DNA of 64,000 bases, from positions 2,011,843-2,075,842 of the forward strand of contig KL647303.1 of NCBI GenBank assembly GCA_000727475.1, written 5' to 3'. Under the pieces are notes generated by a model. That model did no database searches. It was not told the origin of the DNA and saw nothing but the letters and a program-made list of their open reading frames with translations. Shown here piece by piece: positions 20,777 to 32,468 of this stretch (position 1 is its first letter; each line of letters begins with the position of its first letter). A program made the position numbers and the translations under genes. The DNA is from Sarcocystis neurona. Taxonomy: Eukaryota > Apicomplexa > Conoidasida > Eucoccidiorida > Sarcocystidae.

Positions 20777-23700
20777 GTTGGAAGTTGCTAAAGATGCTGT
20801 AGGCTTGGTTTTCGTGTTTCAACGGACTGCTTCAGTCACAGTGGATGAGAGTGGGGTTTGCAGTTAGTGGGGCAAGTACGGGCGATTGCGTAGGAATGAC
20901 TGTCCAGCAGGACAGAATTCAAGGCTGTGGGTCATACCTTTTTCCTACCTTGCAAAAAACTATACAGCCGGCAGGTCTACTTCCACGGGAACCTGAAGTG
21001 TCTTTCAGGGATAGAGTTCTGTACGGGAGTGCTACAAGTTACAGGAAAGAATCTGGAAAAACCCGTTGATACGCATCTTGCGTGAGTTCGAAGCTAATGG
21101 TAGGTGTGCTGCGGAGATGCAGATGACGCTGAAAGGTGCAACACTGTCACGCGGTACACCAGGCTTTTGGACAAGGCTTCGTGGCAGGTAATGCTTTTCT
21201 ATTTAGAGGGCCGACCGCGAAATACCTTCCAGGAAAGTGTTTAAACTCAGAAAAAAGATCTGGGAAGACTGTCAAGATAACGTAGAAGCTTTGACAAGAC
21301 ACCAGGCATAGTCACGTGTTGTATGAGGAAGGCCACTGGCCGTCAGCTGGCGAGTATTACTTATTCGGAGCCAAATCACCTAGGACGGGGCGAAGTTCGT
21401 GTGAAGTGTCATCTCACACAAACCTGCATAGTATCACTCGCGTGGTGATGCACATTTGTTGTTTGCATGGGTGATTGCCTTTTGGAAAACTGTTACAGCA
21501 CTGGTCAGTGCCGCCTGAATATCTCGGATGCATACGCATATATATATATGTATATATACATGTATATATATGTATATATATATATATATCTTTACGTACA
21601 CGTACATGTACGTGTCTGCTTTCGTGTAGAAAAGCCTGTAAAAGGGACACAGTCAAGCAATTACGCGGGCTACCCTCCTTGAAGTTAGTCTGTATCCTCC
21701 TTCGTTCTTCGAAAGCATCAATCGAAACGCATTTGTACAATTCCACATGTCCACACTTTTGCTCTGGGTGATCATGCTTTGCGCAAATACATATGCGGGA
21801 CCTCGGTCACAAAGCAGGTGAAAAATTGGCGCAGAGGACGTGCTGAGATAGATGACGAACTAGTTCCTTCAGGCGACATTCCGGACGCCTGTCGATTAGC
21901 AGTTCTGCATGCTTCAGTAGCCTGTGGAAAACCAGCGAGAAGGGCTGTTTCGAAGGCTGCACGCTGACAACATTAAGTATCTTTTATGAAGTTTTCTGCT
22001 TCTCTGGAGGCAAGTATCTACAAATCCAACGGTGCGACAGCCTGCGTTTCAACGAGACACCACCGTCGGCGTGCTCTGTTTGTCGTACACCGTAGTGGCG
22101 CATCTGTGGAGATTTTGAAGTAGTCGCACACAAGTCTCTCAACCACCTTGCGTGAGCTCCTGAGACAGCAGACTTGAGGGGAGATCTCTTTGCGTAGGCA
22201 AGTCAATGGCGTTGACTTCACTTGACACATAGACAAAGAGAGTCGAGGCCAGAAAAGGACTCTTGTGAAGTCGTGAAATGCCTTTGTTTAAAAAAGCTTT
22301 GTGCTAAGTTTGAGACACAGGGTGTAGGTGTCGTCGTTTTGAGTTTTGGTTGGTGCAGCGTAGCTGTAAGCAAGGCACGCGTACTTGATCTTTGCGACTT
22401 ACGGGTGCACGAAGCGTATCTTTGAATGATCCTTCTAAAACAGGTGAACAGATTCCTGAGCTTGAAGCTACAGGGTAGACGGAATTGATTAGGGACGGTG
22501 GTTGGCTCGAGGCGTGGACAAAAGAAAAGCGTGATCCTTTTTACAGAACGCAGATGATTCAAAATGAAAGTAACATTTATCGTGCAAAATGATTTAGACC
22601 CCCACATCGGCGCATCCCCCAAGACAGGACGTCGCAGCTTCTATCGCTCGTCCACCGTACGCGCTCGCACGTATGTGGCGAGCCGAAAAATCTGGCTAAC
22701 AACCACAGACAGCGTTGCGCTTGACCTAGGAGGGGAAAGGGGGGTGCAGGGGGAGCGGACAATACGGGTATTCCTGTCTCAGCGTCCAGAAATCTTGTCC
22801 CTTCGCAGGACCCCATAGGAGAACCTTAAATTTCCTCACGAATCCATTAGCCACGAACACACACACAGCAATTGAGTGCGCTCCGAGAGGATGCCTAACA
22901 AACGAAAACAGGTACCCCAAAAGACCTTGATAGACACTTGGCACAGTCGACAACATTAATGGTCGAGCACTGCAAATATTCAAAATCTTGTGAGTCTGGG
23001 TTTAAAATATGAGGACGTCAGGTTAATCTGTATGTGGGTCAGTTTACCTCACGCGATTACCGCTTTAAGTGCGCCTCGGCGTACTATTGTGGGCTCGATA
23101 CCACTACTGCAGCTGAACCGCTTTTTTATCGGATACAAGTTATCGTTGATTGATGCATTAACGCGGACGGAGAATGCTAGTGTACGTGCGAATCCCTTGA
23201 CAGGGAAAGCCGAGTGCAAAGCGGTGTGGCATCCATTCACCCGTCGTCTACCTGTTGGCAACGAGAGAGGGGCGACTTAGACACGGACCACCCTAAACAA
23301 GTGATATCGCCACTGCAGCAACTAAGCAAGTTTACAGTGGCAGAGCATCGTAGCCCCCTCTGACACACTGCAGAAACGGGACGCAGGCGCGCAGCGTGGA
23401 CGCCTCTGTTGCATAATATCCGGGGGTAGCAGGCTTCTACAAGCCATGCGTAGGATTCGGGCAGTCCCGCGGGGCTGTCAAGAAGTTGTACACGTTTCCT
23501 CTCGGTGGACGAAATGCTGACCGAGAATTACGGAGCAAGGCGAAACCTGTGGGAGAGTGATGCAGCCTGTCATGCAGAACAAGAATATAGTCGTGGTACA
23601 GTGCGTTAGCTTTCTCCGTTGTGTACCAGTGCGACCCACTGGATTCCTAGGGCAGAGCTTTTAAAGAACCTCCGTCTTCGTCAGCGGAAGCGTCCACAAA

Positions 23701-26700
23701 GTTCTCCCTCGAAATATGGTTATTCTGCGAAAACTGACGTGGCGCATTGCTAACAACTGGAGACTGTGCTTTTTGAGGTGTCAACGAAGATTAAAGGGAA
23801 GCTCACCTCTTCCTCTACACGTCTCACCAGCCGGCACGCGAATGTACGTGGAAGATTTACTACAATTTAGACAGTTTGAGGCCTAGTGGTGGCAGGAAAA
23901 TCAGATGCGTTTGAAAGCGGCTCCCTACTACCCGTGGGCTGCTGCCCAGCAGATACGCCGTTCCGTCCGTCTGCTGTTTGCGAGCTTCTTCGGCGCAGTG
24001 CAAACGTGTGCGCCATCCCCATGGTAGCGAATCTATGCGGTGCCTTGACGTGGTAACCACGTACGGGAAACCAGACGTCATTTCCTTCCCCGAAATGCAA
24101 GTTGTAGTGCTCAGGGCTCTGGTAATGGTCCGACTTGACGATGACACAAGTGACAGTACGTTTACGAGACCTCCTCGTCCAACACTCGTATTGTCGACTC
24201 TTCGGCGACTTAGAGCCCACCACCAGAACCTTCGCTCTCCTTTTACTTGCCCAGTGACACCATGTTCTATCTGACACGAGATTGCTGTACAGGTGTGACG
24301 CTTATGTTGAATAGGCTTCAAGCCACACACTTCCCTACGGTAAAGCTGTCTCGTGAGCAGCCGCCCACGCGTTCGCTGCCGCCCAGAACACCTGCGAAAC
24401 TGGATTTGATTGGATGCGGATCTTTCAACGCTCCAACCGCAAAGCTGCGCCTGGAGCTGCACACGTTTTACACACCAGATGATTAACTCTGGTCCCTGTA
24501 GCCGCAGTCGAATCTCTATCAGATCGTCGCTCGTCACTTGAACCTTCCAGACTTCCAGTGCAGCTTCTTGGAGGTGAAAGACACACACAGGGACAGAGCA
24601 ATGGATTAGGTTGCAAATCTTGTGGTTTCCTGCACCGAAGTGGAAACTGCTCTTTCACGTTTGCATGTGGGCGTAATCTTTAAGCAGCTTGCGGGCCTTA
24701 GACAACACACATCCGCCCGTGTTTCGTACCTAGATTGAATCTTTAATGTCACCGGTCACTGTTACGCAGTTCGCGGGATTGTCTTTCCAAACTTACCAGT
24801 ATGAGTGTTGCGGTGTCGAGCGTGACATACATATATATGATGTACTCAGTGTGCAAGTCTTTCGGTGCTTGGCACTGAGGGTCTTCTGATTTTTGTGCAG
24901 GTTTGGCAACGCCTGTGCTTCACAAAAATGCGAATACAGACATGGCGGCGGCACAAGCGGTGCACAGTTCCCGTGTTGTAACACGGATTCAGTGTTTCCG
25001 GATCCTCTCCTCCTGCCTGACCTTCAGAGCTGTACACGCGACGAGTTGTTGGCAGGGGAGAGGTTGCGATATCCTGTCTACTCCTGACACTGACTGGTAG
25101 TTGTATAGCAGTTCTCGAGACTCTGCTTGAGGTTGATGCACCGCGTAATCACGAAGCTAGCGTGATTAGAGTCTACTAAGGAAGCGTTGCCCGCTAGTAG
25201 CACGTCCGCGAAGCCCTGGCCTCTGTCTTTTGCAGTAACGTAAGCAGAGTTTTAACGGTTGAGGAAGCGGAGCGGCTGCGTTTTTTGAGAATTCGTGGGA
25301 CTCCAAAGAGTCATCCGTCATTCTGCACCTCCGTGCAGCAAAAACGCTCCTCCACAGGTATCTTGTTAGAATACTTTGCTTTCGTGTGGCATAGCCGTGC
25401 CACTGCGACCCCTGTGGTGACTGATGTGGAGCGGGTAGACAAAATGCGCTAACGGGACGATGAATACGGATAGCAGGCAGCCGGTACGAGTGACACTCAA
25501 CATCTGCAGAGTGCGGTATGCCACACGTCCGCGTTCCTGTAGCGCTACGAGCTCCACCGACTCTGTCGCTGACTGATTTGCGCATAGTCGGCTGGTCATC
25601 TGTGGCGTGTGGAGTGGCGATTTGTACTGCTACCTAAACAGCATTGTTAAAGGCAAAAGGACCGCTCCTAAAGCTACAGCAAAAGCTGTGACATGATGTG
25701 TGAATGCACGGGTAAACAAAAAGGCAGCTGCTGGAGCAGAGTTCTCCTAGACGTGAAAATGCAGACCGCCTATTGGATCGAACTGTCACATCGAGAAGCG
25801 TGGCTACGTACTTAGAAGTCCCTGAAAAAGGGGGCTACAACCTGTGAGATAGTGTGACTTTGAAAGTCGAGGCTCACCCACAGCCGTAGGACATTCAGAG
25901 AAGTCGGGCACCACGTGGATCGAACTGTCTCTGTGAGTAAGGCAGCTGAACCGACACTGAAATGTAAAACTCATTCAGTGTAACTGATTCAGAGCCTTTA
26001 TGCGTACTTGAACCATCGCATCGTAGGTGGAAACACGTTGCATGTAAGCGGCAGCTGTTTTCGTTAGGAACCTAACCCCAATGTTGAAAGACGTGTGGTT
26101 CGGCGGAGGATGGCAACGTGATACCACACCATGTGCAATGCTCGACCAGGACGGCTTTCGTGATACTTCTGCACTAGGCAAGCACGTCCTTGGGGATCAA
26201 GGTCGCCGGCTTACCGGCTGATGCCTGCCGGTTTGTCGCGACTGCCCAGCGCTTCACGAAGCAAATGCTGAGCGGAAAAGTAAACTACAAATTCCGACCT
26301 CCGGCCTAATATCCGATTACCAGACTTCCCCGGCATTAGGACGTAAGAGCTACATACACAGATACGTGCATAGAGAGGTAGAGATTAAACTTTTCAAAGG
26401 CCTCAGCAGGCGTAACTGGGAAAGGAAGCGGATGGAGACGGATTTCAACACACGGTCAATTCCCCTGAAAATTTATGGCATATATCTCGGACAGAGCGTG
26501 GTACGCATAAAAGGCATAGCCGGAAAGTACTAAATTCGTTCAGGATGCAAATGTGAAACAGCTTTACAACCTAGCTTTCTACGGAGGAACGCCTTACTAT
26601 CTGAAGGTTCGTCCGTCGCTGATTCAGCTGTATATTTCCTTAATTGTAGTGCTTGCTCTCTTTTCCTTTGCCGATGTAGTATGTGCAGTTTTGACAGAAG

Positions 26701-26942
26701 ACCAAACAATAGTAGGTATGTGAATGCATACTCTGGCTTACACAAGGCGTTCCAACAACGCTAGTCGTTAGTCGTTTGAACATGCAGGTTCGCGGGCCCG
26801 CGCGGCAGAGAGGCGGTGTGAGAGTCAGGAGCACTCTACGGTTGACTAGTTGGGTTCCTGGGGCTTAAAAATCGCTTCTGCCGTACTTATTCAGAAGCTG
26901 CACAGCTGCGCAGTCCCGTCACACCCAAACGCTGGATTTCGA
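20777..26942. other. 6-kb repeat-poor stretch with no recognised gene
   Basis: No frame exceeds about 240 codons. The longest (23860-24588, minus) overlaps plus frames of equal quality, for example 24247-24486 ending with LDLIGCGSFNAPTAKLRLEL. None has a domain. A TA-rich microsatellite occupies 21537-21600. The stretch may contain a multi-exon gene with short exons, a non-coding RNA gene or regulatory DNA; I cannot choose from sequence alone. Confidence 0.45.
21537..21600. repeat. TA/GTATA microsatellite
   Basis: Imperfect TA run with interspersed GTATATATACATGTATA. Confidence 0.85.
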
Positions 26943-29222
26943 CTAAGGTGTGGCTCCAAACGCAAGGTACCTAGTGGAGAGTAAACCGGTTAGAGAGGCG
27001 ACCGGTGCAGTTTGCACAGATGGAAGTTGTGACTGCATTGCTCCCTGCGGACAGCGTGAATTCGCTTGCACGCCCCTGTCATTTCGAAATGATCCACTTC
27101 GGTCAAAATGATGTCGTCTGCAAACATCAGCGGTCGCATGTCTCACAGCCTCGCGGGTCTCGGAAAGTACAGACGGCGGCTGCCTGACTGTAGTTCCTGG
27201 GTACCCTGGAGGCGTGCAGTATGCATCATCTCCAGTACGCTTTTCCTGCCGTGGCAATATGGTTTGGTTATCGATGTGAAGTAGTCGCTCGAAAATCCGG
27301 CTGTACATCTCTGTGCGACGCTGCGCTGCCTGTGTCGTAGCAATAATACGTCTGATTGTGTCTCCCATGTAGTTAAGGATTGCTTGAGCTCTCTCTGGAT
27401 TGGGAGGTGTGAAAGTCCAGTCGTCGTATTCGTTCTCGTGTAATGATTGTTCAAGGCATGCATTCGTACGTTGCACTGCTAAAGTTTCCTGTAGTGTATA
27501 TGACAACTGGCTCCGGTCCTGCTTCCAAGGTATTTCGCTGCGTTGCACGGCCGGGGTTAGCCCTAACATCTGTAACGGCCGGCTCCAGTCCTCCTTCCCT
27601 GAGGACTCGTAGCGTGCTTCAGTCGTGGTCGCTTGAGTTGTAGATGGAGCAGGTGTGGTGTATGCAGAGGACAGCCCATGTGACGTTTCTTCTTGACATT
27701 CAGTGGCGCAGTGCGCACCCGTGGTCACACGCGAAGCTGCTGCGGATCTGTCTAAACTTTGACGGTTAACTAGTCCGTCACGGCGCTCTTCATCGCTCCC
27801 TGGTGTCGCCCTCCTATTCCAAGGTGGGCTTCGTGGCGGATCTGGCAGACCGCCGCAAAGGGAGAATCGGGGTTGTTCGTCTGTCTGCGACATACAATGG
27901 GGTGTCTCCGCCGCTGCATTGGGAACGACACAAGGCCACTCCAAAACGCCGTTGAATCCAAGGCGTAAATCCGCTGGTTCAAAAGCGATGGCCGGCCGGC
28001 AGAAGGGCCGTGTTGGATCGTCGGGCCAGTGCAAGAAGCACGACGGCTTCGTCTGTTCATGTGTTGCTGTTGTAACAGGGCTTCGCTGGACTATGGTGGT
28101 GGGCGCCGTCTTAATTTTGTGTGGCGTAGACGCTTGCGAGCCCCGTCGTCTCGCTCCTCCCCTGCGTCGGGAGCCCCGACGACGCCGTGGCCCAGCCGGC
28201 TGCCTTTCACTAACGGTAGTGCACGCTTCATCGTGTGCGAAGGTAACTTTCAGCGGAGGCGCTGGTGCACCACTTGTTACCGTAGCTCCCTTTAGTACGC
28301 TTCGATCCACTCTACGCTGCGTAACCCGCCTCTTTTTCCGTCCTGGAGGCGTTGGTCGTTCGACGTCCGCCCCAGGCGATGATGATGTGCCGTTGCAGCT
28401 GGAGTCAGAGTTACCTAGGCGTGCACGCTTCCTCAGAGAACGTCTTGTTGTACACGTTTGACTTTCGTTGTCCTCCTTGGCTCGACCGATGCAGGAAGCC
28501 TCGACATTTAGTGAATGCCTGCTTGAACGTGCGCGAGAATCATTAGGCACGCCGTCAATTGCGCCGTGAGTCCCGCCGGCTCGACTTCTCGTACAAGGAC
28601 CAGGACCATGTGGTGGACCGCGATTGGGAGTGAGACGGTCCGTCGATCTGTTTTCACAACACGTCGAAACTGCGTTTTTCTTTAATTTGCTTAACACAGG
28701 TTCAGCAAGAGGGAACCCGTCGCGTTGGGTGCTCCTGGCACTCAGATGAACAGCAGCGGGACTCGCTGGAAGGGAACAACCACGTTGAACCAAACGGCTT
28801 CCCACATTGACATCAACCTGGCAAGGTTTCGAAGCGAGGGCAACGTGCCACCTGTTAATCTTTGACGTTCTGCGGGTTTCTGACTTTGACGTTGCATTAT
28901 CTGCGTGATTTCCGACTTGTTTCCTTGACAGCTTCAACGCTGGAACGCCTCTGCAGCCCGCCCGCAGAGGTTTGAACGTTACTCGCTTTGCCTTTCCTTT
29001 GCGACAGAAGATCAGAATCCTGAACGGTGTCCGAGTCCCAATTCCTCTGCATGCTATCGGCAGAGTTTTGTTTAGTTTTTGTACACTATTGCGCCTGTAG
29101 TGTCGAACCAGAGTGGGAACACTGTGGTCGCGCTTTGTGGATTTTTTCAGCTCAGTGTCGCCTTTCGCCTCCCGAGCACGGCGACGACCACTCTTCTCTC
29201 TCTGTTGACGCTTTCGCCCCAT
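26943..29222 (-). CDS. Long Arg-rich, probably disordered nuclear protein, unknown
   Basis: A 759-residue frame starts at ATG 29222 (MGRKRQQREKSGRRRAREAK). The ATG is six bases after a good acceptor-like sequence (GCTTGCTTCTGCAG), so an upstream exon is also possible. Basic clusters recur: TRRSLRKRAR, GRKKRRVTQRRVDRS and RRRRGSRRRGGARRRG. The rest is Ser/Pro/Thr-rich. A more ordered helical part near the C-terminus reads AILNYMGDTIRRIIATTQAA then QRRTEMYSRIFERLL. No homopolymers, membrane segment or known domain. The two clean long ORFs on this strand share basic-start, disordered-middle, short-helix layout. The function may be chromatin- or RNA-related, but that is only a guess from composition. 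Confidence 0.6.
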   Translation of the reverse strand: MGRKRQQREKSGRRRAREAKGDTELKKSTKRDHSVPTLVRHYRRNSVQKLNKTLPIACRGIGTRTPFRILIFCRKGKAKRVTFKPLRAGCRGVPALKLSRKQVGNHADNATSKSETRRTSKINRWHVALASKPCQVDVNVGSRLVQRGCSLPASPAAVHLSARSTQRDGFPLAEPVLSKLKKNAVSTCCENRSTDRLTPNRGPPHGPGPCTRSRAGGTHGAIDGVPNDSRARSSRHSLNVEASCIGRAKEDNESQTCTTRRSLRKRARLGNSDSSCNGTSSSPGADVERPTPPGRKKRRVTQRRVDRSVLKGATVTSGAPAPPLKVTFAHDEACTTVSERQPAGPRRRRGSRRRGGARRRGSQASTPHKIKTAPTTIVQRSPVTTATHEQTKPSCFLHWPDDPTRPFCRPAIAFEPADLRLGFNGVLEWPCVVPNAAAETPHCMSQTDEQPRFSLCGGLPDPPRSPPWNRRATPGSDEERRDGLVNRQSLDRSAAASRVTTGAHCATECQEETSHGLSSAYTTPAPSTTQATTTEARYESSGKEDWSRPLQMLGLTPAVQRSEIPWKQDRSQLSYTLQETLAVQRTNACLEQSLHENEYDDWTFTPPNPERAQAILNYMGDTIRRIIATTQAAQRRTEMYSRIFERLLHIDNQTILPRQEKRTGDDAYCTPPGYPGTTVRQPPSVLSETREAVRHATADVCRRHHFDRSGSFRNDRGVQANSRCPQGAMQSQLPSVQTAPVASLTGLLSTRYLAFGATP

Positions 29223-32200
29223 CTTGACCTGCAGAAGCAAGCGGAATGCACCGGCGTATTAAGATGCCATCCGCTCGCTAATCGGTTGCACTCGTGGGTG
29301 CGACAACCACTTAGCTTTGTCTCGAACGTGAACCTAACTGAGTCCTCCCAATAGTATATTTCCAAAGTACCAAGGCGGTCCGCGGCCCGCGTCACAAATG
29401 TGTCGCCCCGAAGCCGTGCACAAAGTTTCGTTTTCTTCTCGTGTTCGCGCACAAGAGTAGTAGTTTTACTGTTTAGGTAGAGTTTAACACTGCAGCGCCA
29501 CAATGGAAGGTCCACGCAGTCAGTTGAGCGGTGTACCCTGGCAGCCACCTTGGTTGGTGGTAGTTAAATGGAAACCAACATGCAAAACCCAGGCTCTCGT
29601 TAAGCCTACAGCACCAAATTGCGATAAATTCCACGCAGACGTTTACGTCTTCTTTCGGGTTCGTCTCTGGATGATTCCTCGACAGTTCGCCTACAACACG
29701 ATTCCTGCACGCGGCGTTTCGCCTCCTTTACGTCATCGCGGAATCGGTGACTCCGTGCATTCTTTCGAGACGTGGTTGAGGTGTCACGAAGACTTCCCCA
29801 TCTATCCCCTTGGAAACAAGTAAGCGGAACACAGGTAAAGCCGCCCCTCAACGGTTATCTTCTGACCTCTTCTCGCATGTCAGCCTGAGATGTTCGACGA
29901 CCTGTATTTTCCAGGGCAGACAAGGTAGGTGATGCCTGAAAGTAGCGGCTGAAAGTAGCGGCTCACGTAGCGCCGCCTAGGCGACATCCGAAATTGCTCT
30001 CCGGTCCGACGTGAGACACGCTAAGGTTGAAGCGTCCGAGAATCGGAAGAACCACGCCGGCTGGCGCGCACCGTTGCGTCTGTGAAGGAAATCTCTGTCC
30101 CCTTGTCAGTGCGTTCGACTTACAAACATTCAGGGCAACGAGGGACCGCAGTACCTATACGCCCCGGTGCTTCGTGGAGAAATCGCTGTCGGGGAAGCGT
30201 AGGGGTGTAATCTACTACCACACCCTTTGATTGAGCTGCTACTAATCACGCCTTGTTTTTAGCCTCTACCGGCGTTTGTAAAGTTGCTGGGCGCCTCTTC
30301 AGTGTATATGCCGTGTAGACTGAAATGCTGTCGCTTTCCGTTGAGAAGTCGGTAGGTGGGAGAAAAGGTTTTCCTGTCACACTTGCGCAGTAATCTCACT
30401 TTCGGGGCACAGGTACTAGGCTGTTGTACCACCCGAGCTCAGCGTTAAAAAAACTGCCACAAAAGGCGTTAATCGTGCCGAGCATTCCCCCAAGTCGAAT
30501 TCGAGCGCATCAGCCCAACAACCTGAGGACCGCTTCGTAACACTTTGAATTGTGGTGTCAACCTAGTTATTTCTGGTGGTCGAGAGGCGGTCGTTATACG
30601 GTAAAATGACGTGTTCCTCCTGTGCGCGCCGTGTGGCAACACCTCTGACTCCGAGCGAGCTGTTGCACAGATCTTCTATCTGCACTTCCATTCTTTAGCT
30701 CCAGGACTTACTTCTCCATTAAATCATCAACCGCATTGGCCTCTACACGAAAGTGCTTCTGCTGAAATTAGGGGAGGGCGGAGCACACATTTGTTTCCAG
30801 CTTTGTTAGAGGTCAACACTCTTGGCTCGCGACAGAGTGAGCTTGAGCGACGGCGAGGGCACTTCAAGCGTAATGTCTACCCCGCAGAGTGGTCGATTCT
30901 TCCAAAAGCCGGTGTCACTTCCAGGTCAAGAGTCCCCGTTGGTGAAAGCGTACGGGGCGCAGTGCCAGAGGAAGTCATAACGCGTAGCACAGGAGACCCT
31001 TCGGCTCTGTGGTGACCCTGTACAAGGCCAGAGAATCCCAATAATCCGATAAATAGGTAGTGTTGCAGAAGGTACGCCGCAGGATACACTTAACAGAGGA
31101 AAAATGAGTTGCATTAGAAGGCCAGCACTGCGCTGTACACGAAAAATCGTGGCGCCTGGAAAATACAGGTGTATGCGGTGTGGCTAGTCATCTTTGGGAG
31201 GTCATCCGAGCGTGGCAGCTCGACGACGCTGGATCAGCAGCACGGCAGGCAACCTTCCACTTCTACGCCTCAATACTGTACGCCTCTCAGTGAAATGTCG
31301 CCTCACGTGATCTACGCTACGAGCTTTGAAGCGAACGAAAACAGTTTTCACCCAAAATGTACGATGAGTACTGCTGGTTCCCAACATTGTAGGGATTATG
31401 AAGGAGGCACGATACGAGACTGCTCCGTGATATGAATTATTTGAGAAGTCATTTTGCCACTTCGACACACTTGCTCAAGAAGGCGCTAATTACGATAGGA
31501 AGGGGACGCCTTCTTCTTCTGTCAAGTAAAAGTGTGTTGTACAAAGCATCTACTTCCTTCAGACAAATACGTAAACAATGAGCACCCTGTTGGGTAGATG
31601 CATTACGCATACCACTTGTGTAGCCCAGCCCGTAAACGCACATCAAAACGTATTTTGTGGTTCATGACGCCGAAGGTGACATCGAGTTCTTGCATGTCTC
31701 AGTGGAACCGCCGACTACGTCAAAATAAGTACCGAAACTGCAAACACTAAAGCGTCTCGGCAGTCGCTTTACGTTGGCAGATGTCCACTAAAAGTAAATC
31801 GTCGACGAAAGGTGGTTCATAAAATCACGGCACAGGACAACTTCCGCAGGTACTTCTCCGCTCACATACACGGTATCCGCACTTCTTCTACGAAGCTGTC
31901 TAGCAGGTCGCCCACCGTGGATGTCATCCTGTATCGTGATCCTCCTCAGACCGTACTTGTGATATAGAGTTGACTGAACCACGCACATCAGCACCTTTAA
32001 GAAAGGCTGCCTAGGAAATACAAATGGGTACCGACCATACAGAGGGTCGTGCCCGTGAGCAAAATGCCCCAGAGTGTCTAGCATTGATCCATGTCTGCTT
32101 CGGTGCTTGGTTCTAGTCACGCGAGGGTGGCAACATCACAAAGCGAGATCGCGTCGTGAAACAGGTGAAATCTTGAGCCCACTACAGTGAGCAAAAGAAG

Positions 32201-32468
32201 ATTTGTTCTGGTGCGAAGGTGAAACTGGAACGAAGTACGTCTAGCAGGGCTCAACCACCCAGTCAGACGAACGACGCGACGATATTTTTGTTTGTGTAGC
32301 CCTTGGCCATATCTGCGAGTTTTGACCTTGCTGCAGACGTGCTTGACAACACGCTTTCCCCGAGGATTCACAAGTGTAGCTGAGTGTCACGTGTCAGCAC
32401 GTGAAACTCCCTTGTTACTGCAGCCTTTGGACCGCAGACGCAGAATTCGGCGCTTGCGGCTAAGGTAT
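29223..32468. other. Repeat-poor intergenic stretch, small ORFs only
   Basis: Plus frames at 29503-29823 (106 codons, ATG start, GVPWQPPWLVVVKWKPT) and 30611-31015 (134 codons) are the best candidates. Neither shows a domain or clear splice sites. They could be first exons or chance. Nothing else is supported. Confidence 0.4.

Noticed and set aside
17884..23300. CCCTAAAC words as telomere-like repeats
   Set aside because: Single heptamers only (17884 and 23290); no tandem AAACCCT array exists anywhere in the window, although such arrays are known in repeat-rich Eimeria segments.
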